Assembly: GCA_947643295.1 (NCBI GenBank)
Contig: CANRVM010000026.1
Location: 1-12,048, forward strand
From: an uncultured Mycoplasmatota bacterium
GTDB taxonomy: Bacteria; Bacillota_I; Bacilli_A; RF39; UBA660
Direction of reading: 5' to 3'
DNA length: 12,048 bases
Below are positions 1-8,100 of the stretch, one piece after another. The first letter of the stretch is position 1. Each line of letters begins with the position of its first letter. The notes under the pieces were generated by a model. That model did no database searches. It was given only the letters and a program-made list of their open reading frames with translations, and was not told the DNA's origin. The position numbers and the translations under genes are program-made.

Positions 1-677
1 ATACTTTTTCCTAAAGTGCTCATTGGTTTATACACTGGTTCTGTTTTAATACATGAGAGTGACTTTTCTCCATCCTTTAGTGGTATCTCTTCATAGATAC
101 CATTCTTACAATCCTCTAATTCTAACTTACCAGAATAATCAGAATCATAAATACTAATAGTAAATTTAAAATTCTCCACTTTTTTTAATTCGTCCCACAA
201 GATGCATTTATGCAAAAAACTATCTTTCTTTTCCTTATAGTCCATCCTATCATTAGGATACATTTTCTCTAATTCATTAGAAATTTTCATTATTCTATCC
301 TGTACTTCTTCTCTACTCATTTTAGAAGAAAACATCAAAAATAAATCTACAACATCATATTTTAAACCAAAATTTAAAATATCAGCTAATACAAGTGGAT
401 GATATTTCTTGTAATCAGGAATGATACCTGTAATTCTGTTTCTAAGTGTGCCATAACAGGAATCACGACTTCCCCAACTACGTCTTGATTCACGTTCTAT
501 TTCATTTAATATCAATTTCCCAAAAGCACCATTAAATACTATTTTATAATCATTTGGAATTTCTCCCCTTTCCTCCTCATATTTTTTTATCATATCCTCT
601 GGAATTTTTTTAATATACCCATGGTACCATTGATAATTTTTTAGTTCACCTTTTTCATCTTCAGTTAATTCATACAT
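1..677 (-). CDS. Unrecognised protein, 3' end beyond left edge
   Basis: The minus strand is open without a stop from an ATG at 677 to the window edge, giving 225 visible codons; the C-terminus is missing. The start is well supported: an AAGGGGAG Shine-Dalgarno (686-693) lies 8 bases upstream and a good promoter lies behind that. The protein begins MYELTEDEKGELKNYQWY, is soluble and rich in Lys, Glu, Asp and Tyr, and has no signal peptide or membrane segment. A Ser/Arg-rich stretch (ESRRSWGSRDS, about residues 66-76) is followed by mixed helical sequence. I do not recognise the family. It lies downstream of sigK in the same direction, but the intervening promoter suggests separate transcription. 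No catalytic motif is visible, so no function is proposed. That it is a real gene is fairly certain from the long open frame, ribosome binding site and promoter together. Confidence 0.8.
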   Translation of the reverse strand, partial: MYELTEDEKGELKNYQWYHGYIKKIPEDMIKKYEEERGEIPNDYKIVFNGAFGKLILNEIERESRRSWGSRDSCYGTLRNRITGIIPDYKKYHPLVLADILNFGLKYDVVDLFLMFSSKMSREEVQDRIMKISNELEKMYPNDRMDYKEKKDSFLHKCILWDELKKVENFKFTISIYDSDYSGKLELEDCKNGIYEEIPLKDGEKSLSCIKTEPVYKPMSTLGKS

Positions 678-709
678 CTTTAACACTCCCCTTAATAAAT
701 ATTAACCAT

Positions 710-738
710 ATTTTAACATATAATCGAAAAAAAAACAA
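710..738 (-). promoter_or_regulatory. SigA-type promoter for the left-edge gene
   Basis: On the minus strand TTGTTT (738-733) is separated by 17 bases from TAAAAT (715-710), with TG one base upstream of the -10 hexamer, so it is also an extended -10. The predicted start near 703 leaves a leader of about 25 bases holding the AAGGGGAG site. This separates the left-edge gene from sigK. The remainder of the 678-799 gap shows no convincing terminator for sigK. Confidence 0.65.
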
Positions 739-799
739 TGATAACAAAAACTCACAACTTTCTAGTATCGTTCCTTACTCTAAAAATCATTCTCATAAA

Positions 800-1495
800 C
801 TAACTATCTACTTTATTATTTTTAATAAATTCTCTTAAAATTTTTGTAAGTGCTCTCTTTTCTATTCTAGATACATAGCTTCTTGATATCTTTAACTCTT
901 TTGCAATTACTTTTTGAGTTTGTTCTTTTCGATTATTAAGTCCATAACGTCTAATTAAAATTTCTTTTTCTCTTGGTGTTAATATATCCATATATTGATT
1001 TAGTAATTTTATATCATCTTTTAAGGAAATATCTTCTATAAAATCTGGTTTTGGTGCTTTTAAAACATCCATAATCGATATCTCATTTCCATCTTTGTCA
1101 TAACCTATTGATTCGTTAATCGAAATATTTTTCGTTGTTTTATTATTACTTCTGAAATACATTAATATCTCATTTTCAATACATCTTGCGCAATAGGTCG
1201 TAATTTTAACTCCCTTATCATTGGAAAACGTATCAACGCCTTTAATTAATCCAATTGTTCCAATACTTATTAAATCATCTTGATCGACGTATTTTGATTC
1301 AAACTTTTTTACAATATGTGCTACTAAACGAAGATTATGTTCTATCAGTTTATTTCGAGCCTCTTTATCTCCTAGCTTTGCTTTTTTGATACATAAATCT
1401 TCTTCTTCTTTTGTTAAAGGATCAGGAAATATTTGATTCGAATAAGAACCTGTTAGAAAAATCCCCTTTAATAACAAAAATAAATTGAATAACAT
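800..1495 (-). CDS. sigK: Sporulation sigma factor SigK (pro-sigma-K)
   Basis: Late mother-cell sigma factor of RNA polymerase, which directs spore coat and maturation genes. Numbering uses the 231-aa form. Residues 1 to about 17 form a hydrophobic pro-sequence (MLFNLFLLLKGIFLTG) like that removed from B. subtilis pro-sigma-K by the membrane protease SpoIVFB. Region 2 (about 51-115) contains IEHNLRLVAHIVKKFE, DLISIGTIGLIKG and CARCIENEILMYFR. Region 4 (about 170-220) contains the helix-turn-helix around TQKVIAKELKISRSYVSRIE. All match the SigK/SigE group closely, and the PIGxDKxGNEISxxDVLK-like stretch favours SigK. The gene is continuous, with no skin-type insertion. A GTG at 1504 is in frame, but ATG at 1495 is preferred because GGGTGA sits 5 bases upstream and the pro-sequence then begins properly. 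A CATATAGT at about 1513-1520 resembles a SigE -10, but I found no matching -35. SigK activity is expected to be controlled by pro-sequence cleavage. Confidence 0.93.
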   Translation of the reverse strand: MLFNLFLLLKGIFLTGSYSNQIFPDPLTKEEEDLCIKKAKLGDKEARNKLIEHNLRLVAHIVKKFESKYVDQDDLISIGTIGLIKGVDTFSNDKGVKITTYCARCIENEILMYFRSNNKTTKNISINESIGYDKDGNEISIMDVLKAPKPDFIEDISLKDDIKLLNQYMDILTPREKEILIRRYGLNNRKEQTQKVIAKELKISRSYVSRIEKRALTKILREFIKNNKVDS

Positions 1496-1525
1496 TGACT
1501 TCACCCATTAAACTATATGCAAAAT

Positions 1526-1554
1526 CTGACAAAAAAGGACAATTATTTTATAAT
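1526..1554 (+). promoter_or_regulatory. Strong SigA promoter of the frameshifted gene
   Basis: CTGACA (1526-1531), a 17-base spacer, then a perfect TATAAT (1549-1554). The predicted start near 1561 gives a short leader carrying an AAAGGGAG ribosome binding site (1566-1573) before the ATG at 1580. This is the best consensus match among the promoters seen in the window. It faces away from sigK, so the 1505-1579 gap is a divergent regulatory region. Confidence 0.75.
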
Positions 1555-1579
1555 ACAGCATACCTAAAGGGAGAAAGTT

Positions 1580-2102
1580 ATGAGAGAAAAATATAAAGAG
1601 TTATTAGATACCATCCAAGATGTAAGAAAAGAAAGTGATACACACTATCTCAACTGGTTGAGGAATATCAAAACTCTATCAATACCTATGAAGCGTTATC
1701 AGATTATTTTGAGGAAGACACTAGAAATTTTATTGCTAACAAAAAGAAATACTATTTGATTGTCTGATATCTTCTTATGATTTCGAACCATCTAAACTAA
1801 AAACCAAGAAACGTAGAAATTTAACATTAGGTATATTTTTTATGGCATTATTTGAACAAGTGATAGAAGAATCAGAGGCACTTAATACTCCTTGTCAAAT
1901 GGAAATCAACGATTTTAATGACTTAGAATTATTTGTCCAAAACAGGTTAGCGGATACTCATTATATAATGGAAGAAATTATGTATCATAAAAGGGAAAAA
2001 TATATAAAAGATTATTTTGATGAATATACTTACTCAAGGATAAAAAAAGAGGCATCTGTCTATTTTGGATTTGATAATAATAGAAAAGGACTAAAAAAAT
2101 AA
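1580..2102 (+). pseudogene. Unrecognised gene with two frameshifts, about 174 codons when restored
   Basis: The ATG at 1580 has a good ribosome binding site and promoter, but its frame (MREKYKELLDTIQDVRKE...) stops at 1757-1759. Sensible protein continues in other frames: from about 1660 in a second frame (EEYQNSINTYEALSDYFEED...) and from about 1746 in a third (EILFDCLISSYDFEPSKLK...), ending with TAA at 2100-2102. Both shifts are of the missing-one-base type. The likely sites are about 1657-1660 (around TGGTTGAGG) and the A5 run at 1741-1745, where a sixth A would restore the frame. Adding two bases gives 525 nt, exactly 175 codons. The last segment contains an internal ATG (1842), so an 86-aa fragment could be translated, but it lacks a clear ribosome binding site. 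The product looks soluble, acidic and mostly helical, and I do not recognise it. It may be a recent pseudogene or carry assembly indels at short homopolymers. Confidence 0.7.
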
Positions 2103-2138
2103 GGTTACTAATTCTTTACTAGTAATCATATTTTTATT
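2103..2138. terminator. Two-way terminator between pseudogene and murE
   Basis: An inverted repeat GGTTACTA (2103-2110) and TAGTAATC (2120-2127), with one G-T pair, forms an 8-bp stem. On the plus strand it is followed by ATATTTTTATTTT. On the minus strand it is followed by TTATTTTTTTAG, which lies in the end of the pseudogene. Both converging genes end within about 12 bases of the stem, so it can stop transcription from either side. Confidence 0.7.
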
Positions 2139-3587
2139 TTAAACCTCTACTTGTTCTTTTGCTTTTCTTTTTTCAACGGCATGATAAGCCTCTTCTATAT
2201 CATTAAAATATATCGTTTCATTTTTTAGTTTTTGATAGGTTTCATTTCCTTTTCCTAGTATTAAAACCATATCCTTTTCTTTTGCTGTATTAATTGCCTT
2301 TTCAATGGCTTCACGTCGATCAATTACAATTTCATAGTTATTGTGAGTTTCTTTTAATTCTTTAATAATATCCTCACAAATAAGAGCAGGATCTTCACTT
2401 CTTGGGTCTTCATACGTAAAGATAGCATAACTTGCATTTTCAACTATCGTATTCCCTACCTTTGGTCTTTTTAGGTAGTCCCTTTCTCCTGCTTGTCCAA
2501 TCACCACAATAGAGCGATTAATATCTAGAGTGTGTACAAACTTTAAAAGATTTTTAATTCCATTGGGAGTATGAGCATAATCAACCATAACATAGTAAGG
2601 TGTTTTCGTATCTAGTAATTCCATTCTGCCACTAACTTTGATATCCTTAATCTTTGGAAGTAATTCCTTCATAGAAAAACCAAATGATAAACAAACAAGT
2701 AACCCAGCAGCTAAATTATAAACATTAAATTCTCCTACTAGCGGGCTTTCTATTCTATATTCCTTATTCTTATAAGAAAATGTGATATTTGTCTTATGTG
2801 AATGGATTTCATAGTCTATTATTTGTAAATCAGAGTTCTTATCTACCCCATAACTTAAGGGAGTTCCATTACAAGAGGCTAACATATCATCATAATAACT
2901 ATCATCTTTATTTAAGATACAGTAACCATCCTTTTTTGTATTTTTAAATAATTGTTTTTTACATTCTAGATAGTTTTCAAAACTTCCGTGAATATTTAAA
3001 TGTTCACTAGTAATATTGGTATAACAAGATACATCATATTCTAGATTATTTAGTCTTTTTCTAAAATAAGCTTCACTGCTGGACTCCATTACAGCATACT
3101 TACAATCATCGTCCCTAAACTCTCGTAAAAATCGATACAAAACCGTCTCATCTGGCGTAGTATTTGGATTATCATCCTCCACTTTATCTTTCCAACTTCT
3201 ACCATTTGTTCCAATATAACCACAATTATTTTTACCAATCAAAGTTTGAATAATAGTGGCTGTAGTAGTCTTACCATCTGTTCCAGTTACTCCAATCATC
3301 TTTAGTTCCTTATTTGGATAATCATAGAACTTTTGACAAATTTTTGACAGTTCTTCATTGGTATTATCTACCTTTATAACAGGAACACTCTTTTTTTTGA
3401 CATCGCGACTAACTACAATAGCACTTGCTCCATTTTCAATTGCCATATCAATAAAATCATGCCTATCCGCAGTAACTCCCATCGTACAAATAAAAAGATC
3501 TCCTTCTCCTATCTCTTTTGAATTGATTTTAATTCCCTTTATTAAAACATCAGAATCAACATCATATAATTCTCTTAATTTCTTCAT
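2139..3587 (-). CDS. murE: MurE-type UDP-MurNAc-tripeptide ligase
   Basis: Cytoplasmic Mur ligase that joins the third amino acid to UDP-MurNAc-L-Ala-D-Glu using ATP, in peptidoglycan precursor synthesis. The start at 3587 (482 aa) is preferred over in-frame codons at 3605, 3599 and 3596 because GGTGAT lies 4 bases upstream. Visible motifs: N-terminal substrate domain with the DSRxV-like region replaced by KGIKINSKEIGEGDLF; P-loop GTDGKTTT (about 102-109); NTTPD (143-147); ESSSEA (168-173) where MurE usually has EVSSHA; the carbamylated-lysine region YLECKKQLF (about 206-214); the C-terminal domain with GRMEL, VDYAHTPNG (335-343), EDPRSEDP (393-400) and GKGNE (445-449). DAP-adding enzymes usually carry DNPR at the third-residue site and lysine-adding ones differ; here it is EDPR with the Arg kept, so meso-DAP is possible but not certain. 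The gene stands alone rather than in a mur cluster and is divergent from the arginase gene. A paralogous Mur ligase with another substrate is the main alternative. Confidence 0.85.
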   Translation of the reverse strand: MKKLRELYDVDSDVLIKGIKINSKEIGEGDLFICTMGVTADRHDFIDMAIENGASAIVVSRDVKKKSVPVIKVDNTNEELSKICQKFYDYPNKELKMIGVTGTDGKTTTATIIQTLIGKNNCGYIGTNGRSWKDKVEDDNPNTTPDETVLYRFLREFRDDDCKYAVMESSSEAYFRKRLNNLEYDVSCYTNITSEHLNIHGSFENYLECKKQLFKNTKKDGYCILNKDDSYYDDMLASCNGTPLSYGVDKNSDLQIIDYEIHSHKTNITFSYKNKEYRIESPLVGEFNVYNLAAGLLVCLSFGFSMKELLPKIKDIKVSGRMELLDTKTPYYVMVDYAHTPNGIKNLLKFVHTLDINRSIVVIGQAGERDYLKRPKVGNTIVENASYAIFTYEDPRSEDPALICEDIIKELKETHNNYEIVIDRREAIEKAINTAKEKDMVLILGKGNETYQKLKNETIYFNDIEEAYHAVEKRKAKEQVEV

Positions 3588-3641
3588 TACTATCACCATT
3601 TTCATTATATCGTAAACTAATGTAAAATTAAAGTCCTAAAC

Positions 3642-3670
3642 TTGATAAAAGTAAAAAACTGATATAAACT
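3642..3670 (+). promoter_or_regulatory. Candidate promoter of the arginase gene
   Basis: TTGATA (3642-3647) is followed by TATAAA (3663-3668, 15-base spacer) or TAAACT (3665-3670, 17-base spacer). An AAGGTGAT ribosome binding site (3676-3683) follows before ATG 3688. The spacing is imperfect, so this is tentative. The 100-base gap between murE and this gene must hold both promoters. A TATAAT for murE (3604-3609, minus strand) would put its start on top of the ribosome binding site, so I do not list it. Confidence 0.35.
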
Positions 3671-3687
3671 AATACAAGGTGATAATT

Positions 3688-4599
3688 ATGAAAAGTGTAA
3701 TCATAGGAGCGAGTAGTGATTTGGGTGTACACATCGATGGGGCGAAACTTGGACCTATTCAATTAATGAATGATATTAAAAGTTTCTATACTGGAGAAAT
3801 ATTATCTTACTCCCAATCAAAAGATGTTATCAAAAGTAGAAACATCTCTGACCGAAGTAAAAATAAGTATGAAATAAATGAAATGAACGAGAAAATGTAT
3901 AAAGAGATTGTAGAAAAAATGAAGGAAGGTTACTTTCCTATTACCTTAGGAGGAGATCATTCTGTTGTGATTCCAGCAAGTCTTGCTGATGCCAAACTAA
4001 ATGAAGAAGTTGGAATGATATGGATTGATGCACATGCAGATTATAATACTTTTAATACCACAGTTACTGGAAATATTCACGGTCTTCCCCTTGCTGCTAT
4101 TACTGGTTATGAATGTGAAGAATTAAGATACTTTCATAAGGGTGATATTATTCAGCCAGCAAAAACAGTTATTGTTGGTGCCAGAAGTATAGACCGTGAT
4201 GAAAAAGATAATTTACGATATGCTGGTGTTACTGTATTTACAACAGAAGACATAAAAAAAGAAGGCGTTAAAACAATTATGGAAAAAGCCTTTGAAATTG
4301 CTGGATATAAAACAAGAAGTATTCATGTCAGCTACGATTTGGATGTTATTGATCCAGATGTTGCTCCAGGAGTTTCCGTTCCAGAGTTTAATGGAATAAA
4401 CGGAGAAGAAGCAATGGAAATATGCGATTTTGTCATTGAGAAATTTGAAAATGTTTCTTCCTTCGATTTAGTGGAACTAAACCCATTACGGGATATAGAA
4501 CGCAAAACAGAGCAAATAGCCCTAAATATTTTAGCTAAAGTAATTACAAAAGTAAACTCACTACCAGATAAAAAAATAGAAGAGGAATCCTTATATTAA
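3688..4599 (+). CDS. rocF: Arginase-family ureohydrolase, probable arginase
   Basis: Binuclear manganese hydrolase, most likely splitting arginine to ornithine and urea. The 303-aa protein has the family ligands in order: H91 in GGDHSV; D114, H116 and D118 in WIDAHADYN; D217 and D219 in YDLDVIDP. The GNIHGLPLA stretch (128-136), with H131 at the arginase catalytic-histidine position, and the glutamate in LVELNPLRD (about 263) favour arginase over agmatinase. The DAHAD motif, rather than the DAHGD of many arginases, leaves agmatinase or formimidoylglutamase possible. ATG 3688 is chosen over an in-frame GTG at 3679 because that GTG is part of the AAGGTGAT ribosome binding site. It is divergent from murE and convergent with the next gene, so it appears to be a single-gene transcript; no arginine pathway neighbours are in view. 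Its stop codon lies inside its own terminator hairpin. Confidence 0.85.
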   Translation: MKSVIIGASSDLGVHIDGAKLGPIQLMNDIKSFYTGEILSYSQSKDVIKSRNISDRSKNKYEINEMNEKMYKEIVEKMKEGYFPITLGGDHSVVIPASLADAKLNEEVGMIWIDAHADYNTFNTTVTGNIHGLPLAAITGYECEELRYFHKGDIIQPAKTVIVGARSIDRDEKDNLRYAGVTVFTTEDIKKEGVKTIMEKAFEIAGYKTRSIHVSYDLDVIDPDVAPGVSVPEFNGINGEEAMEICDFVIEKFENVSSFDLVELNPLRDIERKTEQIALNILAKVITKVNSLPDKKIEEESLY

Positions 4600-4620
4600 A
4601 GGTTCCTCGTTTTTGTTTTT
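4582..4620. terminator. Terminator spanning two overlapping convergent stops
   Basis: GAGGAA (4582-4587) pairs with TTCCTC (4603-4608), and the stem continues inward with CCTT against AAGG. On the plus strand a run GTTTTTGTTTTTT follows, a typical intrinsic terminator for the arginase gene. On the minus strand the same hairpin is followed by TTCTATTTTTTTA, so it can also serve the 162-aa gene. The loop contains TTAA (4596-4599), which supplies both stop codons. Confidence 0.75.
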
Positions 4621-5084
4621 TCTATATAACTACTAAGTTTTTCCTCGTATGTTTCTTTTGATTGTTCAAAATCGTTGCCTCTTATTAAGAAGTCAACTAA
4701 TACTTCACTTTCATTTAATGAATTCTTCAACTGTATACCATGAAAATTTCGATCTCTTGAAGTTGGCATAAATACCTTCTTATCTATAAAATGACTGATA
4801 TATATAGAATCTGACTCTACATATTTATCTGCTAAATCCATTAAAACTTGTGAAGTTAATACACCCGATTGTTGTAAGGTAATACCGCTATCATAGTGGT
4901 ATTCGCCTCCATCTGGTGAATAAATTTCAAAAGAACACATAGCCTCCTTATTGGAACTTTTATCCTGATAATAGGAAAGATATATTTTTGATTTGCCTTT
5001 ATCATATAGTAAAAACTGATCAATATATTCCATAATTAAATTTGATTTTTCTGGTGCAATTAACATAGCCTCTACTTTTTTCAC
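4596..5084 (-). CDS. Unrecognised 162-aa protein downstream of ileS
   Basis: The start is a GTG at 5084: GGAG (5093-5096), part of AAAGGAGT, lies 8 bases upstream and no ATG in frame is as well placed. The protein begins with VEAMLIAPEKSNLIMEYIDQ and appears soluble, with no signal peptide or transmembrane helix. It mixes beta-like segments (SKIYLSYYQD, MCSFEIYSPDGG) with a helical C-terminus (NDFEQSKETYEEKLSSYIEK). I do not recognise the family and see no catalytic motif. It follows ileS in the same direction after 78 bases without an obvious terminator, so read-through from ileS is possible. The gap contains a C9 tract. The gene converges with the arginase gene, sharing the TTAA stop overlap. 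It is real on the basis of full-length open frame, ribosome binding site and terminator. Confidence 0.75.
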   Translation of the reverse strand: MKKVEAMLIAPEKSNLIMEYIDQFLLYDKGKSKIYLSYYQDKSSNKEAMCSFEIYSPDGGEYHYDSGITLQQSGVLTSQVLMDLADKYVESDSIYISHFIDKKVFMPTSRDRNFHGIQLKNSLNESEVLVDFLIRGNDFEQSKETYEEKLSSYIEKTKTRNL

Positions 5085-5129
5085 ATTCTTTACTCCTTTT
5101 TTATAATATCTTGATTTTTTTGTCTTATT

Positions 5130-5138
5130 CCCCCCCCC
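5130..5138. repeat. C9 homopolymer tract (G9 on the minus strand)
   Basis: Nine consecutive C residues lie in the 78-base gap between ileS and the 162-aa gene, in a region otherwise almost free of C/G runs. A TATTAT (5103-5108, minus strand) would place a -35 at about 5126-5131, touching the tract, but its start point would fall in the ribosome binding site, so that promoter is doubtful. Long C/G runs are prone to slippage. Confidence 0.9.
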
Positions 5139-5162
5139 AAGATTTCTTTTTCCTTTTAAAGG

Positions 5163-8100
5163 TTACTTTTCTATTCTTTTAATATCTATTTTACATTTAT
5201 GATCATTTAAATCATACTCACAACTAGAAAGATTATTATTTATAAGCTCATCTGCCAGTGTCTCACTCATAATATATTCCTTATATAGGTTAAGCATTTT
5301 ATCAATATCTTGGTCCCCTTGATAATAAACATGAATATGATCAGTAATTACAAAATCAGCATCTTTTCTTAATGACTGAATTTTTCTTACAAATTCACGT
5401 GCAAGTCCTTCTAATACTAACTCTTCTGTAAGGTTCGTATTTAATACAACAACAGTATTTGTATTACTACTTGCTGTATAACCTTCTTTTACGTCAATAG
5501 AGGTAATCGTATTTAAAGTATCTAAAGTAAAGTCTTCCTTATCTAATTGAATCGTTAATGGTTCTTTAGAAACCTTATAAGCATCATTGCTAGATAATTT
5601 CTTTAACTCTTCTTGAAGTATTTTAATTTTTGGTCCTAATTCTTTTCCAAGTACCTTAAAGTTCGGTTTTAACGAATACGTTAGATAGTCTGTCATATCT
5701 TCTCGGTAAGAGATTTCTTTTACATTTAGCTCTTCTTTTATAATACTATCTAAATCTCCTATAATATCTTTTACTTTACTAGAAAGAATCATCTCACCAA
5801 TTGGTTGACGAACCTTAATATTAACGGTCTCTCTCGCATCTCTTCCTAAACTACATATCTCTCTTACTAAATCCATTTTTTCTTCTACTTTTTCATTGAT
5901 TAAGCTTTCCACTGCATCTGGAAAGTCCGTTAAGTGAACACTTTCTTCCTTCGTTAATTTTACATAGATTTCATCTGAAATAAATGGTGTAATTGGCGCT
6001 GTTAACTTGGCAAGAGTTACTAAAGCTTCAAACATGGTTAAATATACTTGCTTTTTACTTTCTGTCAATTCGCTATCCCAAAAACGTCTCCTGTTACTTC
6101 TAATATACCAATTAGATAAATCGTCATTTAAGAATGGAATAATTACTTTTACTACTTTATTTAAATCATAACTTTCGTATCCTTCTGTAACTGTTTTTAC
6201 TAGCCTATTTAGTTTTGATAATAACCATTTATCAATTAACTCTCTTTCAGAGACATCAATGTGGTATAATCTTGGATCAATATCATCTACATTCGCATAC
6301 ATTTCGAAGAAGGAATAAGCATTTTTAAAAGTTGAAATATACTTCGAATAAATCTCCTTCATTCCCTCTGTATCAAAGCGAAGCGGTGTCCAAACAGGAG
6401 ATACATATGGTAAATAAAATCTTACTGTATCTGCTCCATACTCTTCAATTGTCGTGAAAGGTTCTACAATGTTTCCTTTTGATTTTGACATCTTCTTACC
6501 AAATTTATCAAGTAATAAATCATTTACTAATACATTTTTATATGGTGACTTTCCAGTAATAAAGACAGATATTACTAATAAAGTATAGAACCAACCTCTT
6601 GTTTGATCAATCCCCTCTGCGATAAAATCAGCTGGAAATTGTTCTTCAAATAATTCTTTATTTTCAAACGGATAATGATATTGTGCAAATGGCATAGATC
6701 CAGAGTCAAACCAACAGTCTATTACGTCACTAACACGACTCATCGTCTTTCCGCATTTTGGACAAGTAATATGTACATCATCCACATAGGGTCTATGTAA
6801 ATCAATTGCCTCATCAATTTTTTCTATTGCTTTTTCAACAAGTTCCTTACGAGAGCCTATCATCTCCATATGCCCACATTCACATCTCCATAAAGGAAGT
6901 GGTGTTCCCCAATAACGATTTCTAGAAATAGCCCAGTCTTTCATATTCTCTAACCAGTTACCAAATCGTTTTTCGCCAACAAAACTTGGATGCCAATTTA
7001 CTGTTTTATTAGCCTCCATAATTTTACTCTTTAGTTTGGTAGTTTCAATATAGAAACTTGGCCTTGAATAGTAAATTAAAGGGGTATGGCATCTCCAACA
7101 ATGTGGATATTGATGAGTAACTTTTTGTTTTTTAAATAGTTTTCCATTTTCTTTTAAGTATTTTATAACCTCTATGTCGGCATCAAAAACAAAAGTACCT
7201 TTCCATCTACCTTCTATATAACGTCCATCATCTCCCACTGGATTTAAATAAGGAAGATTATACTCTTTTCCAACTTTATTATCATCTTCTCCAAAGGCAG
7301 GTGCAATATGGACAATACCTGTTCCGTCATCAGTTGTAACATAATCGGCACAAGTCACAAAAAAAGCCTTTTTATCTACTTTAAAATCATCCAGCAACTG
7401 TTCATATTCTATATACTCTAAGTCTTTTCCGAGATATTCCTCTATAATCACAACATTTTCTGTGAAAACTTTATCTACAAGTTTTTTTGCTACGATAAAC
7501 TTATTTCCCATAGACTCTACTTTAACATATACTTCTTTTGGATTCACACACAAAGCAAGATTGCTTGATAGAGTCCAAGGAGTTGTAGTCCATGCTAGAA
7601 AATAAACATTCTCGTCTTTCTTTTTAAATGGAACAATTACCGTATTAGCAACACTCTCTTCATATCCTTGAGCAACTTCATGAGAGGCAAGCCCTGTTCC
7701 ACATCTTGGACAATATGGTAAAGTTTTACTTCCTTCATAAAATAATCCTTCTTCAAAGAATTTTTGTAAAATCCACCATTCCGTTTCAATGTAATTATTA
7801 TCATAAGTAACATAAGGGTTCTTTAAATCGATAAATTGCCCCATTTCCTCTGTTAATCTTGTAAATGCTTCCTCGTTTTTCCATACAATATTACGACACT
7901 CTTTATTAAACTTTTCGATACCATACTTTTCGATATCTTTTTTTCCAGTAAAACCAAGTTCCTTTTCCACCTGTAATTCAACAGGAAGTCCATGAGTATC
8001 CCATCCTACTTTTCTTAATACTTTATGGCCTCTCATTGTTTGATATTTACAAAAAGAATCCTTTAAAAATTTAGCTATCATATGATGAAGACCTGGAAAT

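Noticed and set aside
1505..1525. SigE-type promoter for sigK (CATATAGT as -10)
   Set aside because: No matching -35 lies 13-15 bases upstream, and the start point would fall on the ribosome binding site.
1738..1767. Programmed -1 frameshift as sole explanation of the broken gene
   Set aside because: The heptamer is CAAAAAG rather than AAAAAAG, no clear stimulatory hairpin follows, and a second unrelated shift near 1660 would also be needed.
3358..3615. 85-codon open frame on the plus strand
   Set aside because: It lies antisense to the 5' part of murE, has no ribosome binding site, and its hydrophobic low-complexity translation is what reversed Lys/Glu-rich coding gives.
5103..5131. Promoter for the 162-aa gene with TATTAT as -10 and the G tract at -35
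   Set aside because: The -35 position reads GGAATA, and transcription would start within the ribosome binding site.
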